DNA of 64,000 nt from Planctomycetaceae bacterium (GCA_011525745.1 WYBU01000069.1:1-64000), one strand, 5' to 3'; shown: positions 16,871-29,634, numbered from the stretch's first letter. The notes: generated from the sequence alone by a model not told the origin. Numbers and translations are program-made.

Positions 16871-17683
16871 TCAGGCCTTACCGCCGGCGTCGCCTGTGCG
16901 TCGGCGGCGCTTGCGGGAGCGAAGTTTTTGCAGCCGGTCGCGGATTTCGGCGGCCTCTTCGTAGCGTTCGGCGACGATGGCGGCTTCGAGCCGGGCCTGA
17001 AGCGCCGAGACGGGATCCTCGGGAACGCGCTGGGCAATTTCGGCACGCAACGCGCGCAGGATGGCGGCTTCGCTGGAGTCTTCGATCGACTCTTCGTCGT
17101 CCTCGTCATCGCCCTCGCGCTCGGCCAGGTAGGACTCGATTTCGCTCAGTCCGGCATCGACGTAGGCCAGTGCCGTCTTGAACGCCTCGCGCCGGATGGC
17201 CTGGTGGGCCTTGGCGCGCGTGTTCATCATGATGAGATAGCAGCGGTACGGCTCGAGCGCTTCGGCGTCGTCTTCCTCGGCGGCGTAGTCGCGGCACAGG
17301 TCGAGCACTTCGAGATTGCGGCCGGTGTCGCGCTCGACGCCGCGGAAATCCTCGAGCACGAAGAGGCTCAGGTAGCGATGGTAGAACATCACGGCCTCTT
17401 CGCGCAGCGACTGGCACTCGTCGGAGGTCAGTTCGAAGCCCAGATCGGTGCCGTTGACGCGCGCGTATTCCTTGAGCCGGTTGCGGTGATATTCGAGCAG
17501 CGATTCGCAGTTGAACGGGCGCTGGCCGTCGGGACGTCCCTCGGTCTCCATCTGAAGAATGCCCAGGTCCAGCCGCATCTGGATTTTCGGTTTTCCGTCG
17601 TCACCTGTGATCTGTCGAACGGTGATCTGACCCGGCTGATAGGACCAGTTGGCGAGAATCCGTTTGAGGTCGTGAGACGCCAT
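16871..17683 (-). CDS. UVR-domain (UvrB/UvrC motif) protein
   Basis: 270 residues. The C-terminal part ALQARLEAAIVAERYEEAAE, then IRDRLQKLR, is a clear UVR motif, the short helical hairpin by which UvrB and UvrC interact, also found in McsA and in small bacterial proteins. The N-terminal 170 residues (MASHDLKRILANWSYQPGQ, ETEGRPDGQRPFNCESLLEY) form a domain I know only as part of uncharacterised planctomycete proteins. A very acidic patch (EREGDDEDDEESIED) precedes the UVR motif. No UvrABC gene is nearby. GGAGTGCTCGAGA precedes the start. Confidence 0.7.
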   Translation of the reverse strand: MASHDLKRILANWSYQPGQITVRQITGDDGKPKIQMRLDLGILQMETEGRPDGQRPFNCESLLEYHRNRLKEYARVNGTDLGFELTSDECQSLREEAVMFYHRYLSLFVLEDFRGVERDTGRNLEVLDLCRDYAAEEDDAEALEPYRCYLIMMNTRAKAHQAIRREAFKTALAYVDAGLSEIESYLAEREGDDEDDEESIEDSSEAAILRALRAEIAQRVPEDPVSALQARLEAAIVAERYEEAAEIRDRLQKLRSRKRRRRTGDAGGKA

Positions 17684-17868
17684 TCTCGAGCACTCCTCCA
17701 GTCATCTCGATTATAAGGGTCGACCCACGCGAAGCGAAGAATTATCCAAGACTTGCGCGCGAAAAATCGCGCTTTTTCGCGCCGCGCCAAGGTCCGCAAA
17801 TCGGATGGCATGATGTTTGCTACTTTCCCGCCGTCGGCCGGCGCGACCGGCCGCAGCGGGAGCACTCC

Positions 17869-19239
17869 ATGATCCGATTGGCGCCAGGCAACCTGCGAAT
17901 TCCGCGGTTCGAGCGGCCGGTCTATGTCGTCGCCGGCGGCCTGACCGACTATCGCAAACAATACCCCGAAAAAAACACCTGCCAGCTCTGTACCGAAGCG
18001 CTGCGCATGGCCGTCGAGGAGAACGACCTCAAGGTCGATCCGGAAGAGTTCCGCCGCAGCGTCAACTGGTGCGTCTATTCGCAGTTCGCGGACCACTTCG
18101 GCGACCAGCTCCTGGCCGCCGCCAAGGTCCACGACTATCTCGGCTTCGATCCGCTCGGCAACATCGAGGTCAAGACCGGCGGCGCGACCGGCGGTTCGGC
18201 GGTGCTGGCTGCCGCTCAGGCGGTCGCTTCGGGTTATGCGAGTTGCGTTCCGGTCGTCGGCTGGGAGCGGATGGACGAGGTGTCGACCAAGGTCGGCAAC
18301 TCCTATATCGCCAGCGCCGCGTGCAAGGATTTCGAAAGCGAGCTGGGCTGGATGTACGCCAGTTACTACGCGCTGATGGCCCAGCGTTATCAGTACGAGA
18401 ACCGGGTGCCGCGCGAGACGCTGGCCCGCATCGCCTGCAAGAATCACCTGTACGCCTGCTACTCCCCCTATTCGCAGAATCCCGGTCGTTACACGATCGA
18501 CGACGTTTTGAAAAACGACCTGGTATCGGACCCGCTGTCGTTCCTCGAATGCTGCGCCATGAGCGTCGGCGCCGCCGTGCTGATCCTGGCCGACGAGGAA
18601 ACCGCATTTCGCATGACCGATCAGCCGGTGCGGCTGACGGCGATCTGCGGCGGGACACACACGCTGCGCACGGCCGACCGGCGCAACATGCCGATCCTGC
18701 TGCTGCCCAATGAGACCGAGGAGACCTATCGCGACTACTTCCACGGGCGTCGCGACGAGTGGCCGGGTTTCAGCTCGTTTCTGGCGGCGCGGATGGCGGC
18801 CTACCTGGCGTATCACATGGCGGGCATCCGCGATCCGGTCGAGGACTTTGACCTGCTCGAGACGCACGACGCCTTCACCATCAGCGACATTCAAACCTAC
18901 GAGGACATCGGCCTGCGGCCTTACGGGCAGGGGCGCGACTTCATCGACTCCGGCGACGCCTATTTCGAGGGTCGCCTGCCGACGAACCTGTCGGGCGGGC
19001 TGATCGGCACGATGCACGCGGTGGGGGCGACGGGCATCTTTCAGTTGGCGGAAGTGCTGTGGCAGTTGCAGGGCAAGTGGGACAAGTTCCACGCCGATCC
19101 GGCGCGCTGGGCGCGATACGGCAAGCGAAAGCCCGACGACTTCCGCAGCCTGCAAGTGAAGAACGCCCGGCGCGGCTGCGCCATTTCGCACGCGGGAACC
19201 GGCAGCCACGTGACGGTGTCGATCATGGAGCGGACGTGA
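17869..19239 (+). CDS. Thiolase-superfamily protein (SCP-x/archaeal type), catalytic Cys apparently missing
   Basis: 456 residues, GGGAG seven bases before the start. The thiolase fold is shown by the order of motifs: VKTGGATGGSAVLAAAQAVA (101-120) leading to VPVVGWERM, ETHDAFTISDIQTYEDIGL (331-349), GLIGTMHAVGATGIFQLAE (377-394, keeping the HxxGATG histidine at 383), and a C-terminal CAISHAGTGSH. In ordinary thiolases the first motif holds the nucleophilic Cys before a small-GG stretch; here Gly105 appears to occupy that place. The next gene encodes the DUF35 partner known from archaeal thiolase complexes and from BbsA of benzoylsuccinyl-CoA thiolase. It is the first gene of a five-gene operon with a 2-oxoacid oxidoreductase. 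The substrate is unknown. Confidence 0.75.
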   Translation: MIRLAPGNLRIPRFERPVYVVAGGLTDYRKQYPEKNTCQLCTEALRMAVEENDLKVDPEEFRRSVNWCVYSQFADHFGDQLLAAAKVHDYLGFDPLGNIEVKTGGATGGSAVLAAAQAVASGYASCVPVVGWERMDEVSTKVGNSYIASAACKDFESELGWMYASYYALMAQRYQYENRVPRETLARIACKNHLYACYSPYSQNPGRYTIDDVLKNDLVSDPLSFLECCAMSVGAAVLILADEETAFRMTDQPVRLTAICGGTHTLRTADRRNMPILLLPNETEETYRDYFHGRRDEWPGFSSFLAARMAAYLAYHMAGIRDPVEDFDLLETHDAFTISDIQTYEDIGLRPYGQGRDFIDSGDAYFEGRLPTNLSGGLIGTMHAVGATGIFQLAEVLWQLQGKWDKFHADPARWARYGKRKPDDFRSLQVKNARRGCAISHAGTGSHVTVSIMERT

Positions 19240-19448
19240 GTCGGCGGAACGGGACCGCGACAGCAGGAGCGTGCCCAGGAATGCTGAACCGAGCCGCGAT
19301 CCTGAACGCGACCAAGGCGGGAGCGTGAAGGGAGCGGCGAGCGAGCACGCGAGACGCCGGCAACCGCTCGTTGAGCGGTTTGCCCTGCAAGGGGTTTGTG
19401 AGAAACGTTCACCGGCCCGTCGCCGCGTTCGGCGACAAGGAGTGACGC

Positions 19449-19925
19449 ATGGCGGTCGAACTGAACGGCACGATTGCCGAGGTCCTGCGGGAAGAGCCGC
19501 TGGTCATCAAGAATCTCAAGACGTGGCATCACAGTCACAGCTACGGCGGCTGGGGCCGCTTTTTCAAGGGGTTGCGCGAGGGACGGCTGCTGGCGACGCG
19601 CTGCACCAATCCGCGCTGCGCCGAAAAGCGCCTGTGGCTGCCGCCGCGCTGCGAATGTCCCGACTGCTGGCATCCGATGGAATGGGTCGATGCGCCGACG
19701 GTCGGCCGCATCTACACGCACACCACCGTGCTCTATCCCGGCGCGCTGTTCCGCGCGGCGGCGCCCTGCCCGCTCATCAGCGTCGAGATGGACGGCGTCT
19801 GCACCAAGCTGATGAGCTATCTGAAAGAGGGCACGCCGCGCATCGGCCTGCCCATCCGCGCCGTCTTCAACCGCGAGCGGCCCACGAACACCATCCTGGA
19901 CCTCGCCTGGGTGCCCCATGCGTGA
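19449..19925 (+). CDS. DUF35 OB-fold, zinc-ribbon acyl-CoA-associated protein
   Basis: 158 residues; AAGGAG precedes the start. Cys52, Cys57, Cys68, Cys70 and Cys73 form a rubredoxin-like zinc ribbon, then the OB-fold begins (DAPTVGRIYTHTTVLYPGA) and ends with a strand containing VFNRERP. This architecture is the DUF35 family, which binds thiolases and, in archaea, bridges thiolase to HMG-CoA synthase by holding the CoA intermediate. Here it follows the thiolase-like gene and overlaps the next gene by eight bases, so it almost certainly works with both. Unusual is the long N terminus (VLREEPLVIKNLKTWHHSHS) before the ribbon. Confidence 0.85.
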   Translation: MAVELNGTIAEVLREEPLVIKNLKTWHHSHSYGGWGRFFKGLREGRLLATRCTNPRCAEKRLWLPPRCECPDCWHPMEWVDAPTVGRIYTHTTVLYPGALFRAAAPCPLISVEMDGVCTKLMSYLKEGTPRIGLPIRAVFNRERPTNTILDLAWVPHA

Positions 19926-21075
19926 GTTCATCACCGGCAATCAGGCCGTCGTGCGCGGGGCACTACGAGCCGGATGCGACTACGTCGCCGGATACCCCAT
20001 CACGCCGGCCAGCTCGATTCTGAGCGATTTTGTCCGCGCTTTCGCCGGCGAACTCGGCATCGTCGTGCAGACCGAGGACGAGATCGCCGCCATCGGCCAG
20101 TGCATCGGCGCGGCCATGGCCGGCGCGCGGGCGCTGACGGCCACGTCGGGGCCGGGACTCAGTCTTTACAGCGAGAACATCGGCCTGGCCCAGATGGGCG
20201 AGACGCCGCTGGTAATCGTCGACTGCCAGCGCATGGGACCGGCAACCGGCGGTGCGACCGCGACGGGCGACGGCGACGTGATCTTTGCGCGGCACGTGAC
20301 GGCCGGCGGCTATCCGCTGCCGGTGCTCGCCGCGACCGACGCGGCCTCGGCGTATCGACTGACCTACGAGGCGTTCAACATTGCCGAGCGGCTGCGGACG
20401 CCGGTGATCGTGCTGTCGTCGAAGGACATCGCGCTGACGCGGCAGACCGTCGACCTGGACGCGATCAGCCTGCCGCCGCGGCTGGCGCGACGCGCGGCGG
20501 CCGACAACGGTCCGTACGCGCCGTATGCGGTTGATCGGCCGGAGTCATCGCCGGCGTTCGCGCCGATCGGCGGACTGCGGCGGGTGCGCTTTACCGGCTC
20601 GATTCACGACGAGCGCGGGCTGCTGACGATCGACCGCGGCAAGATCGAACGGAAGCTGACGCATCTGCGCGACAAGATTGCGATGAACGCCGGGAGCTTG
20701 GAGGACGTGGACGCCGATCTCGACGGCCGCGCGCGCACGCTGATCGTTTCGTACGGCGTGGCGGATGGCGCGGCGCGCGTCGCGGTGCGGCTGTTGCGGC
20801 GCGGCGGAACGCGCGTGTCGCACGTGACGCTCTATTCGCTGTGGCCGATGCCGGTGCGGGCGCTGCGCGACGCCGTCGAGCCGGGCGTCGAGCGGATCGT
20901 CGTACCCGAATTGAACATCGGCCTGTACGCCGACGAGTTGCGGCGCGTGTTTCCGGCGCGGCCGATCGAGTCGATTCAACGATATGACGGCGGCCTGATC
21001 GCTCCGCGAACGATCGTCGATCACGTGGTGCGGGCGGAGTCGGCGAAACGCACGGAGGCGTTTCAACCATGTTGA
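19918..21075 (+). CDS. 2-oxoacid:ferredoxin oxidoreductase, alpha subunit (KorA/PorA-like)
   Basis: 385 residues. The N-terminal pyrimidine-binding domain shows GNQAVVRGALRAGCDYVAGY, the PITPAS motif, EDEIAAIGQCIGAAMAG and TSGPGLSLYSENIGLAQMGE, all typical of KorA/PorA alpha chains. These enzymes interconvert a 2-oxoacid plus CoA with acyl-CoA, CO2 and reduced ferredoxin. KorA proteins normally carry the gamma domain at their N terminus; here it is absent and sits instead behind beta in the partner gene. The C-terminal transketolase-like domain is shortened but present (RARTLIVSYGVADGAARVAV, ERIVVPELNIGLYADELRRV). Start overlaps the DUF35 stop by eight bases, indicating translational coupling. 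Confidence 0.85.
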   Translation: MREFITGNQAVVRGALRAGCDYVAGYPITPASSILSDFVRAFAGELGIVVQTEDEIAAIGQCIGAAMAGARALTATSGPGLSLYSENIGLAQMGETPLVIVDCQRMGPATGGATATGDGDVIFARHVTAGGYPLPVLAATDAASAYRLTYEAFNIAERLRTPVIVLSSKDIALTRQTVDLDAISLPPRLARRAAADNGPYAPYAVDRPESSPAFAPIGGLRRVRFTGSIHDERGLLTIDRGKIERKLTHLRDKIAMNAGSLEDVDADLDGRARTLIVSYGVADGAARVAVRLLRRGGTRVSHVTLYSLWPMPVRALRDAVEPGVERIVVPELNIGLYADELRRVFPARPIESIQRYDGGLIAPRTIVDHVVRAESAKRTEAFQPC

Positions 21076-21103
21076 AAGGATTGAAGGCAAAGTCGTGCGG
21101 GGT

Positions 21104-21176
21104 GGCACGGTCAAGCGACCGCGCGAGAAGGGCGCAATTCGTGGAACGTGTGTTTCACCGCGGTCGCTTGGCCGTG
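21104..21176. repeat. Family B palindrome inside the oxidoreductase operon
   Basis: Arms GGCACGGTCAAGCGACCGCG and CGCGGTCGCTTGGCCGTG flank a variable loop. It lies in the 396-base gap between alpha and beta-gamma genes. The same gap also holds a family A core (21359-21390), an ACGGGCTGCAAGCCCGT palindrome (21403-21420) and a GGTCCGCACTGCGGACC palindrome (about 21437-21453). The gap is unusual for subunits of one enzyme and suggests repeat insertion into an operon. Confidence 0.7.
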
Positions 21177-21471
21177 TTTCCCCGAAACGCCCGCGGCATT
21201 GAGCGTGTTTCGTGATCCGAGCGGCGAAGCGCAAGCGAGCGGGACGGTGTGGCTACGAAGGCGAGTGACAGGAGGTACTCAGCGGGGTATGTGGCGCGCC
21301 GATATGCACGATGCGTTCGAAAGCAAGGGATCGGTTGGCCGGGAATTGTGGCGGGCGGATCCCGCTTGCTTGCGCTGCGCGGCTCTGAAATGCCCTGGTT
21401 CGCACGGGCTGCAAGCCCGTGGCTCGCGGATACGGGGTCCGCACTGCGGACCCTACGGTTGAGATCGCTCG

Positions 21472-22815
21472 ATGAACCTGCTGACCACACCGCGCAATGA
21501 CATGTGCTACTGCCCCGGCTGCTCGCACGGGATGGTGCTGGAGCGCCTCGCCGCAGCCATTGGGGCGACCGGTCGCCGGCCGGAGCAGGTTTGTCTCGTT
21601 TCGGACATCGGCTGCATCGGCACGGCCGATCGGTATTTCGAGTGCCACACGTTCCACGGCCTGCACGGCCGGTCGATCACCTACGCCGAGGGCATCAAGC
21701 GCGTACGGCCGGAGATGACGGTCGTGGTGTTGATCGGCGACGGCGGCTGCGGCATCGGCACGGCGCACCTGGTTCACGCGGCGCGGCGCCGCGCGGGCAT
21801 CAAGGTGATCGTCTGCAACAACTTCAACTTCGGCATGACGGGCGGGCAACACTCGCCCACGACGCCGCCCGCGGGGCACACCAGCACGACGCCCGATGGC
21901 GCGGCCGATTACCCGTTTGACATCTGCGAAACGGTGCGCGTCAACGGCGCCGACTTCGTCGCGCGCGGCAGCGCGCTGGACCCCTCGATCGGCACGCTGA
22001 TCGGCGCGGCGCTCAACGCGCCGGGATTCGCGCTGATCGACGTGTGGGAACTCTGCACCGCCTATTACGTGCCGTCGAACAAGTTGACGCCGCCGCGGCT
22101 GGTCGAGCTGTCGCAGCGTCTGAACATGCCGTTCGGCGTGCTGTTCGATCGCACTTGCGGCCCGAAGTCGCTCCGTGCGGCCGAGGCCGCGCCGGCCGCG
22201 ACGCCATCCCACCTGCCGCACGACCAGGCGCCGCCCGCGGAATCACAAGCAGCCACCGCCGACGTGGTTCTGAGCTGGCCCGAGCGCACCGAAATCTGCG
22301 TCGCCGGCTCGGCCGGGCAGCACATTCGCTCGGCGGCCGGGACCATCGGCAAGCTCGCCGTCGCCGGCGGGCTGTTCGCCGCGCAGCAGGACGATTTTCC
22401 GATCACGGTGCGGCGCGGCCATTCGCTGTCGAATCTCATCATCGCCACGACGCCGATCGAATACGCCGGCCTCGATCGTCCCGGCCTGGTCGTGCTGCTC
22501 AGCCGCGACGGGCTGGAGCGCCTCGGCGGTCTGGCGGAACTGCCGGCCGACTGCGTGGTGGTGGCCGCGTCGGAGTTGGCGCTGCCGCCGGCGCCGGCCC
22601 GCGTGCTGCGCTTCGACGCCGAGCCGCTGGCCCGCGCGGTCGGTCGGGCGTCGGTCGCACTGTCGGCGCTGGCCTTTGGGCTGGTTGAAAAAGAATGGAT
22701 CGACCCGGCGGCGTTGCGCGGAGCCGCGCATCGCTGGGCGGGAGGGGAATACAAAGACGCCGACATCCGCGCCGTGGATGCCGGAACTGCCTTGAGCAGG
22801 GGAGCCGTGACATGA
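21472..22815 (+). CDS. 2-oxoacid:ferredoxin oxidoreductase, beta-gamma fusion
   Basis: 447 residues in two parts. Residues 1-240 are the thiamine-diphosphate beta chain: CYCPGCSHG with Cys12, Cys14 and Cys17, DIGCIGTADRYFECHTFHGL, HGRSITYAEGIK, the Mg/ThDP site GDGGCGIGTAHL (89-100) and NNFNFGMTGGQHSPTTP. After an Ala/Pro-rich linker (235-260), residues 268-440 match the gamma domain: EICVAGSAGQHIRSAAGTIG, then VRRGHSLSNLIIATTPIEY and ALSALAFGLV. In characterised two-gene KorAB enzymes gamma is fused to alpha, so this beta-gamma order is uncommon. No ferredoxin-like delta subunit is encoded here, so an external ferredoxin would accept the electrons. The stop overlaps the next start (ATGA). 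Confidence 0.85.
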   Translation: MNLLTTPRNDMCYCPGCSHGMVLERLAAAIGATGRRPEQVCLVSDIGCIGTADRYFECHTFHGLHGRSITYAEGIKRVRPEMTVVVLIGDGGCGIGTAHLVHAARRRAGIKVIVCNNFNFGMTGGQHSPTTPPAGHTSTTPDGAADYPFDICETVRVNGADFVARGSALDPSIGTLIGAALNAPGFALIDVWELCTAYYVPSNKLTPPRLVELSQRLNMPFGVLFDRTCGPKSLRAAEAAPAATPSHLPHDQAPPAESQAATADVVLSWPERTEICVAGSAGQHIRSAAGTIGKLAVAGGLFAAQQDDFPITVRRGHSLSNLIIATTPIEYAGLDRPGLVVLLSRDGLERLGGLAELPADCVVVAASELALPPAPARVLRFDAEPLARAVGRASVALSALAFGLVEKEWIDPAALRGAAHRWAGGEYKDADIRAVDAGTALSRGAVT

Positions 22816-23435
22816 TTCGCGAATCGAACATCGACCAGGGAATCAATCGCCTGTTGGCGCACTTCGGCCCGCGTGTGGCGGCCCATCCGCCCGCGGCGGC
22901 CCGTGACCTCGCCGACGTCGAGGAACTCGCCGGCCGCCTGCCGCGCGATCTGGTGTTTTTCCTGTCGGCCAGCGACGGCGTGAGCGTGCACCTGGCCGGC
23001 AGCGACTTCGACGCGCGGCTGTGGGGCACGCACGACATGCTGCACGTGCTGCGCGGCGATCTGACGGCCGCGGCGGGGCCGGCCGTGATTCCCGGCTTGC
23101 TGCCGATCCGCGGCGACGTGCGGGGGCGTTACGACTGCCTCGTGCAGGACGAGTGTCCGCTGCACGGCGTGGTGCTGCGGGTCGATGCGTGGTCGGCCGA
23201 GCGGTGCGTGCTGGCGACGGGATTTGGCGTTTATTTCGACGCGTTGACGCGTTATCTGACGCACGCCTTCGACGACGCCGGCCGCCCGCGCCGCGACCGC
23301 CCGCTCGTGGCGTTCGACGCCGACTACGTGACCGAATTCGATGCCGATCTGCGGCGCCTGTCGAACCTGCCCGCGACGCATTCCTGGCTGCACGATCTGG
23401 AGGCGACGCTGTCAAGCGGGGATGACTTCGAATAG
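22812..23435 (+). CDS. SMI1/KNR4 (SUKH)-like protein, last gene of operon
   Basis: 207 residues, translationally coupled to the beta-gamma gene by an ATGA overlap. The region DVEELAGRLPRDLVFFLSAS, then DGVSVHLAG and LWGTHDMLHV, resembles the SMI1/KNR4 fold start (leucine-proline then a hydrophobic helix and a glycine turn). SUKH proteins serve as immunity or regulatory binding modules; in this operon a role in assembling or regulating the enzyme is only inference. The C-terminal half has no feature I recognise. Composition equals the operon, so no sign of recent transfer. Confidence 0.55.
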   Translation: MIRESNIDQGINRLLAHFGPRVAAHPPAAARDLADVEELAGRLPRDLVFFLSASDGVSVHLAGSDFDARLWGTHDMLHVLRGDLTAAAGPAVIPGLLPIRGDVRGRYDCLVQDECPLHGVVLRVDAWSAERCVLATGFGVYFDALTRYLTHAFDDAGRPRRDRPLVAFDADYVTEFDADLRRLSNLPATHSWLHDLEATLSSGDDFE

Positions 23436-23447
23436 CGAACCACTTTT

Positions 23448-27467
<4,020 letters not shown>

Positions 27468-27494
27468 TCACTCGCGAAGTGCGCGCGACTGGCG

Positions 27495-27752
27495 CTACCG
27501 GCGGCGCTTGCCGCGCCCGGCCTGGTTGTCGGTTGCGCGGCCATTGGAGAGCATGTCCACCGCGGCGACGTGCAGCCAGGGAACGTAGGAGCGGCGGTCC
27601 GAATTGGGTTGAGCGATGAAGATCTCTGATTTCATGAGCGCCACGAGATCGGGATTGCGAACAACGAACGACTCGTCGCAGGTCGTCAGTATTCGAAACG
27701 GCTTGAAGGGAAGCCGGTGCAGGAGTTCGCGAATAGTGTCCTTTGCGCTCAT
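27495..27752 (-). CDS. Small conserved hypothetical protein
   Basis: 85 residues. The core RELLHRLPFKPFRILTTCDE, then SFVVRNPDLVALMKSEIFIA, follows a pattern (PFRI...DG...V..P) seen in small uncharacterised planctomycete proteins. Basic C terminus. No close partner; the tRNA-Val gene lies immediately upstream on the same strand. Function unknown. Confidence 0.65.
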   Translation of the reverse strand: MSAKDTIRELLHRLPFKPFRILTTCDESFVVRNPDLVALMKSEIFIAQPNSDRRSYVPWLHVAAVDMLSNGRATDNQAGRGKRRR

Positions 27753-27794
27753 GGCAACGTCTCAGAATCTATTCGCGTTAGGTCCAAACAGTGA

Positions 27795-27868
27795 TGGGCG
27801 TTGCAGGACTCGAACCTGCGACCTTGCGGGTGTGATCCGCACGCTCTAACCAACTGAGCTAAACGCCC
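27795..27868 (-). tRNA. tRNA-Val (anticodon CAC)
   Basis: 74 nt cloverleaf on the minus strand: acceptor GGGCGTT pairs with AACGCCC, D arm GCTC/GAGC, anticodon stem TGCGG/CCGCA around loop ATCACAC (anticodon CAC, preceded by U33), T arm GCAGG/CCTGC with loop TTCGAGT, discriminator A. The 3' CCA is not encoded (TCA follows), so it must be added enzymatically. Confidence 0.95.
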
Positions 27869-27997
27869 GGCAGGGCCGGTGACGCCGCGTCGGCGCGGGG
27901 GTCCGAGGCGACGGCCACATCATAGGATTGATTACCGCAAACGACACCCGGCTGCAAGAGCGGCGGGCCGGGCCGCAGGGGGCGGCCGATCATCGCG

Positions 27998-28303
27998 TTA
28001 CGACGGCTCGATCGTGCGACGGTTCGACGTGCGCTGGGCGCACGAAGGCGCATCGCTGTTGCCCAGCCAGCGGTCCCAGGCGCTGTGATCGGAAATATCG
28101 ACGCCCTCGCGCTGGGCCAACGCGTGCAGGAAGCGCTGAAGCTCGATGAGAAAGTGCGTGTCTATCAGCTCCGGCGCGTCGGCCAGGTGCGCGTGCAGCG
28201 CGCGGTACACCAGCTTCAGTTCGTTCAGGTCGAGCGCGGCCATCACGGCCTCGCCGCGGATTTGGAAGCTCATGCTGTGGGTCTCCGGCCCGGATTCGTT
28301 CAT
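27998..28303 (-). CDS. Small hypothetical protein
   Basis: 101 residues from the ATG at 28303, with GAGGA eight bases upstream. Mostly helical: LDLNELKLVYRALHAHLADA, then PELIDTHFLIELQRFLHALA. I recognise no family. The spacing to the next gene upstream (DUF3754 protein, stop at 28396) is short, so the two may be cotranscribed. Confidence 0.6.
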   Translation of the reverse strand: MNESGPETHSMSFQIRGEAVMAALDLNELKLVYRALHAHLADAPELIDTHFLIELQRFLHALAQREGVDISDHSAWDRWLGNSDAPSCAQRTSNRRTIEPS

Positions 28304-28395
28304 GGCAGCGATCCTCAAATGATAGCCGCGCGGCGGCGGCGCGGCATCGCGCGTTGTTTCGGGGCCGTGCTCGAGGCGCCGTGCCGCGCGGCGGG

Positions 28396-29634
28396 CTAGC
28401 TTTCCTCATCCATCTCGATCGTCACGTAGGTCATGCGCTCCAGCGTAGCAACGCGCGCGGCGTACAACTCGTGATGGAACATCGTTCGCCGGCAGCGCCA
28501 GTGCGAGCGCAGGCGGTCAATCGCCGCGTGCGGCGGCAATACGTGAAACGTCGCCGCGTCGTTCCACAATCCCAGCCGATCGAGCGTCGCCATCGCATCG
28601 CGCACGTCGTAATCGACCTCGACGTCGAACCGCTCGCGCAACCAGCCCTGAACGCGCCGTGCCAGATCATCCGGCGAGGCGATCGGCGGCGCGGCGGCGA
28701 GGCACGCGGCGTAGGCCAGCAGCGCCTCCTTGCATTCTTCCTGATTGACCATCGACACCAGCGCGTGAATCACGCCGTTGTTGTTGTCGAGATTCTGATA
28801 GTACAGATGCCGCGTGCGCACCCAGTCGCGCTGCGTGCGGGCGGTCTTGTAGCCCATCAACGTGCGGATCAGCAGAATCAATCCGCCGATCGCCAGCACC
28901 CACATGATGCGGCTCCAGTAGGCCAGAAAGCCCAGATAGTGAAACAACCGCGTCGCCGACGAACCGACCATCCCCGCGCCGCCGCCGAAGACCTTGAGCC
29001 GGTCCAGCCAGTTCATCTGCACCTCGGCGTGCGGCAGCAGCGCTTCGACGTCGGCCACGGGTATTTCCTTGAACAGCTTCAGCAGCACGTTGGGATCGTC
29101 GCGCAGCCGCGCCACCACGATCAGCCGACGATAGACCGGCAACGACCGCCGCTCGCCGCGCAGCGGGTGACGCCACGTGAGGAACCGCCGCTCGACGCGG
29201 TCGCGCCCGCGCACCCACACGGCCAGCGACTCGATGCGGTCGGGCCTCAGCCGGATGCGCAGGCCGTGGGAATTGGCCATGCGGACGGCTTCCTGAATCT
29301 GCACGTCGCTGAGCCGCTCGAAGTTGGCCTTGTTGAACAGATAGTCGAGCCGGGCCAGCAATTCGGCGCAGGTGGGCGCGGTGCGCGCGGCCTCGACGTC
29401 GGCCGGCGGCAGGGTGTCGCGATCGGGATTGAACGGCGCGTAGCGCTCGATGAGATCCTGCTCGAAGGCGGCGGCTTCCTGGTCGATCACGTCTTCGAGC
29501 GCCCGGGCAATCTGCTCGACCAGTGCGGCGTTGAGTCCGAAACGCGGCGCGTCCTGCGCCAGCGCCGCGGCCAGCTCGCGGGCGCGGACGGGGACGAATC
29601 GGTTGTCGGGCAGGTGCGCCTCGATGGCCGACAT
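28396..29634 (-). CDS. DUF3754 (TMEM143-like) membrane protein
   Basis: 412 residues from the ATG at 29634; a TTG start at 29748 would add residues from a repeat-like region and is less likely. DRFVPV-like start (DNRFVPVRARELAAAL) and the central LKLFKEIPVADVEALLPHAE, then WLDRLKVFGGG, are characteristic of DUF3754, known from cyanobacteria, plants and the animal mitochondrial protein TMEM143. A pair of hydrophobic stretches follows (YLGFLAYWSRIMWVLAIGGL). The C-terminal third (YYQNLDNNNGVIHALVSMV) is also conserved. Function of the family is unknown; membrane location is predicted. Confidence 0.75.
   Translation of the reverse strand: MSAIEAHLPDNRFVPVRARELAAALAQDAPRFGLNAALVEQIARALEDVIDQEAAAFEQDLIERYAPFNPDRDTLPPADVEAARTAPTCAELLARLDYLFNKANFERLSDVQIQEAVRMANSHGLRIRLRPDRIESLAVWVRGRDRVERRFLTWRHPLRGERRSLPVYRRLIVVARLRDDPNVLLKLFKEIPVADVEALLPHAEVQMNWLDRLKVFGGGAGMVGSSATRLFHYLGFLAYWSRIMWVLAIGGLILLIRTLMGYKTARTQRDWVRTRHLYYQNLDNNNGVIHALVSMVNQEECKEALLAYAACLAAAPPIASPDDLARRVQGWLRERFDVEVDYDVRDAMATLDRLGLWNDAATFHVLPPHAAIDRLRSHWRCRRTMFHHELYAARVATLERMTYVTIEMDEES

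Noticed and set aside
17428-19209. 593-codon minus-strand frame opposite the thiolase-like gene
   Set aside because: Overlaps two real genes; only its last part is the out-of-frame end of the UVR gene.
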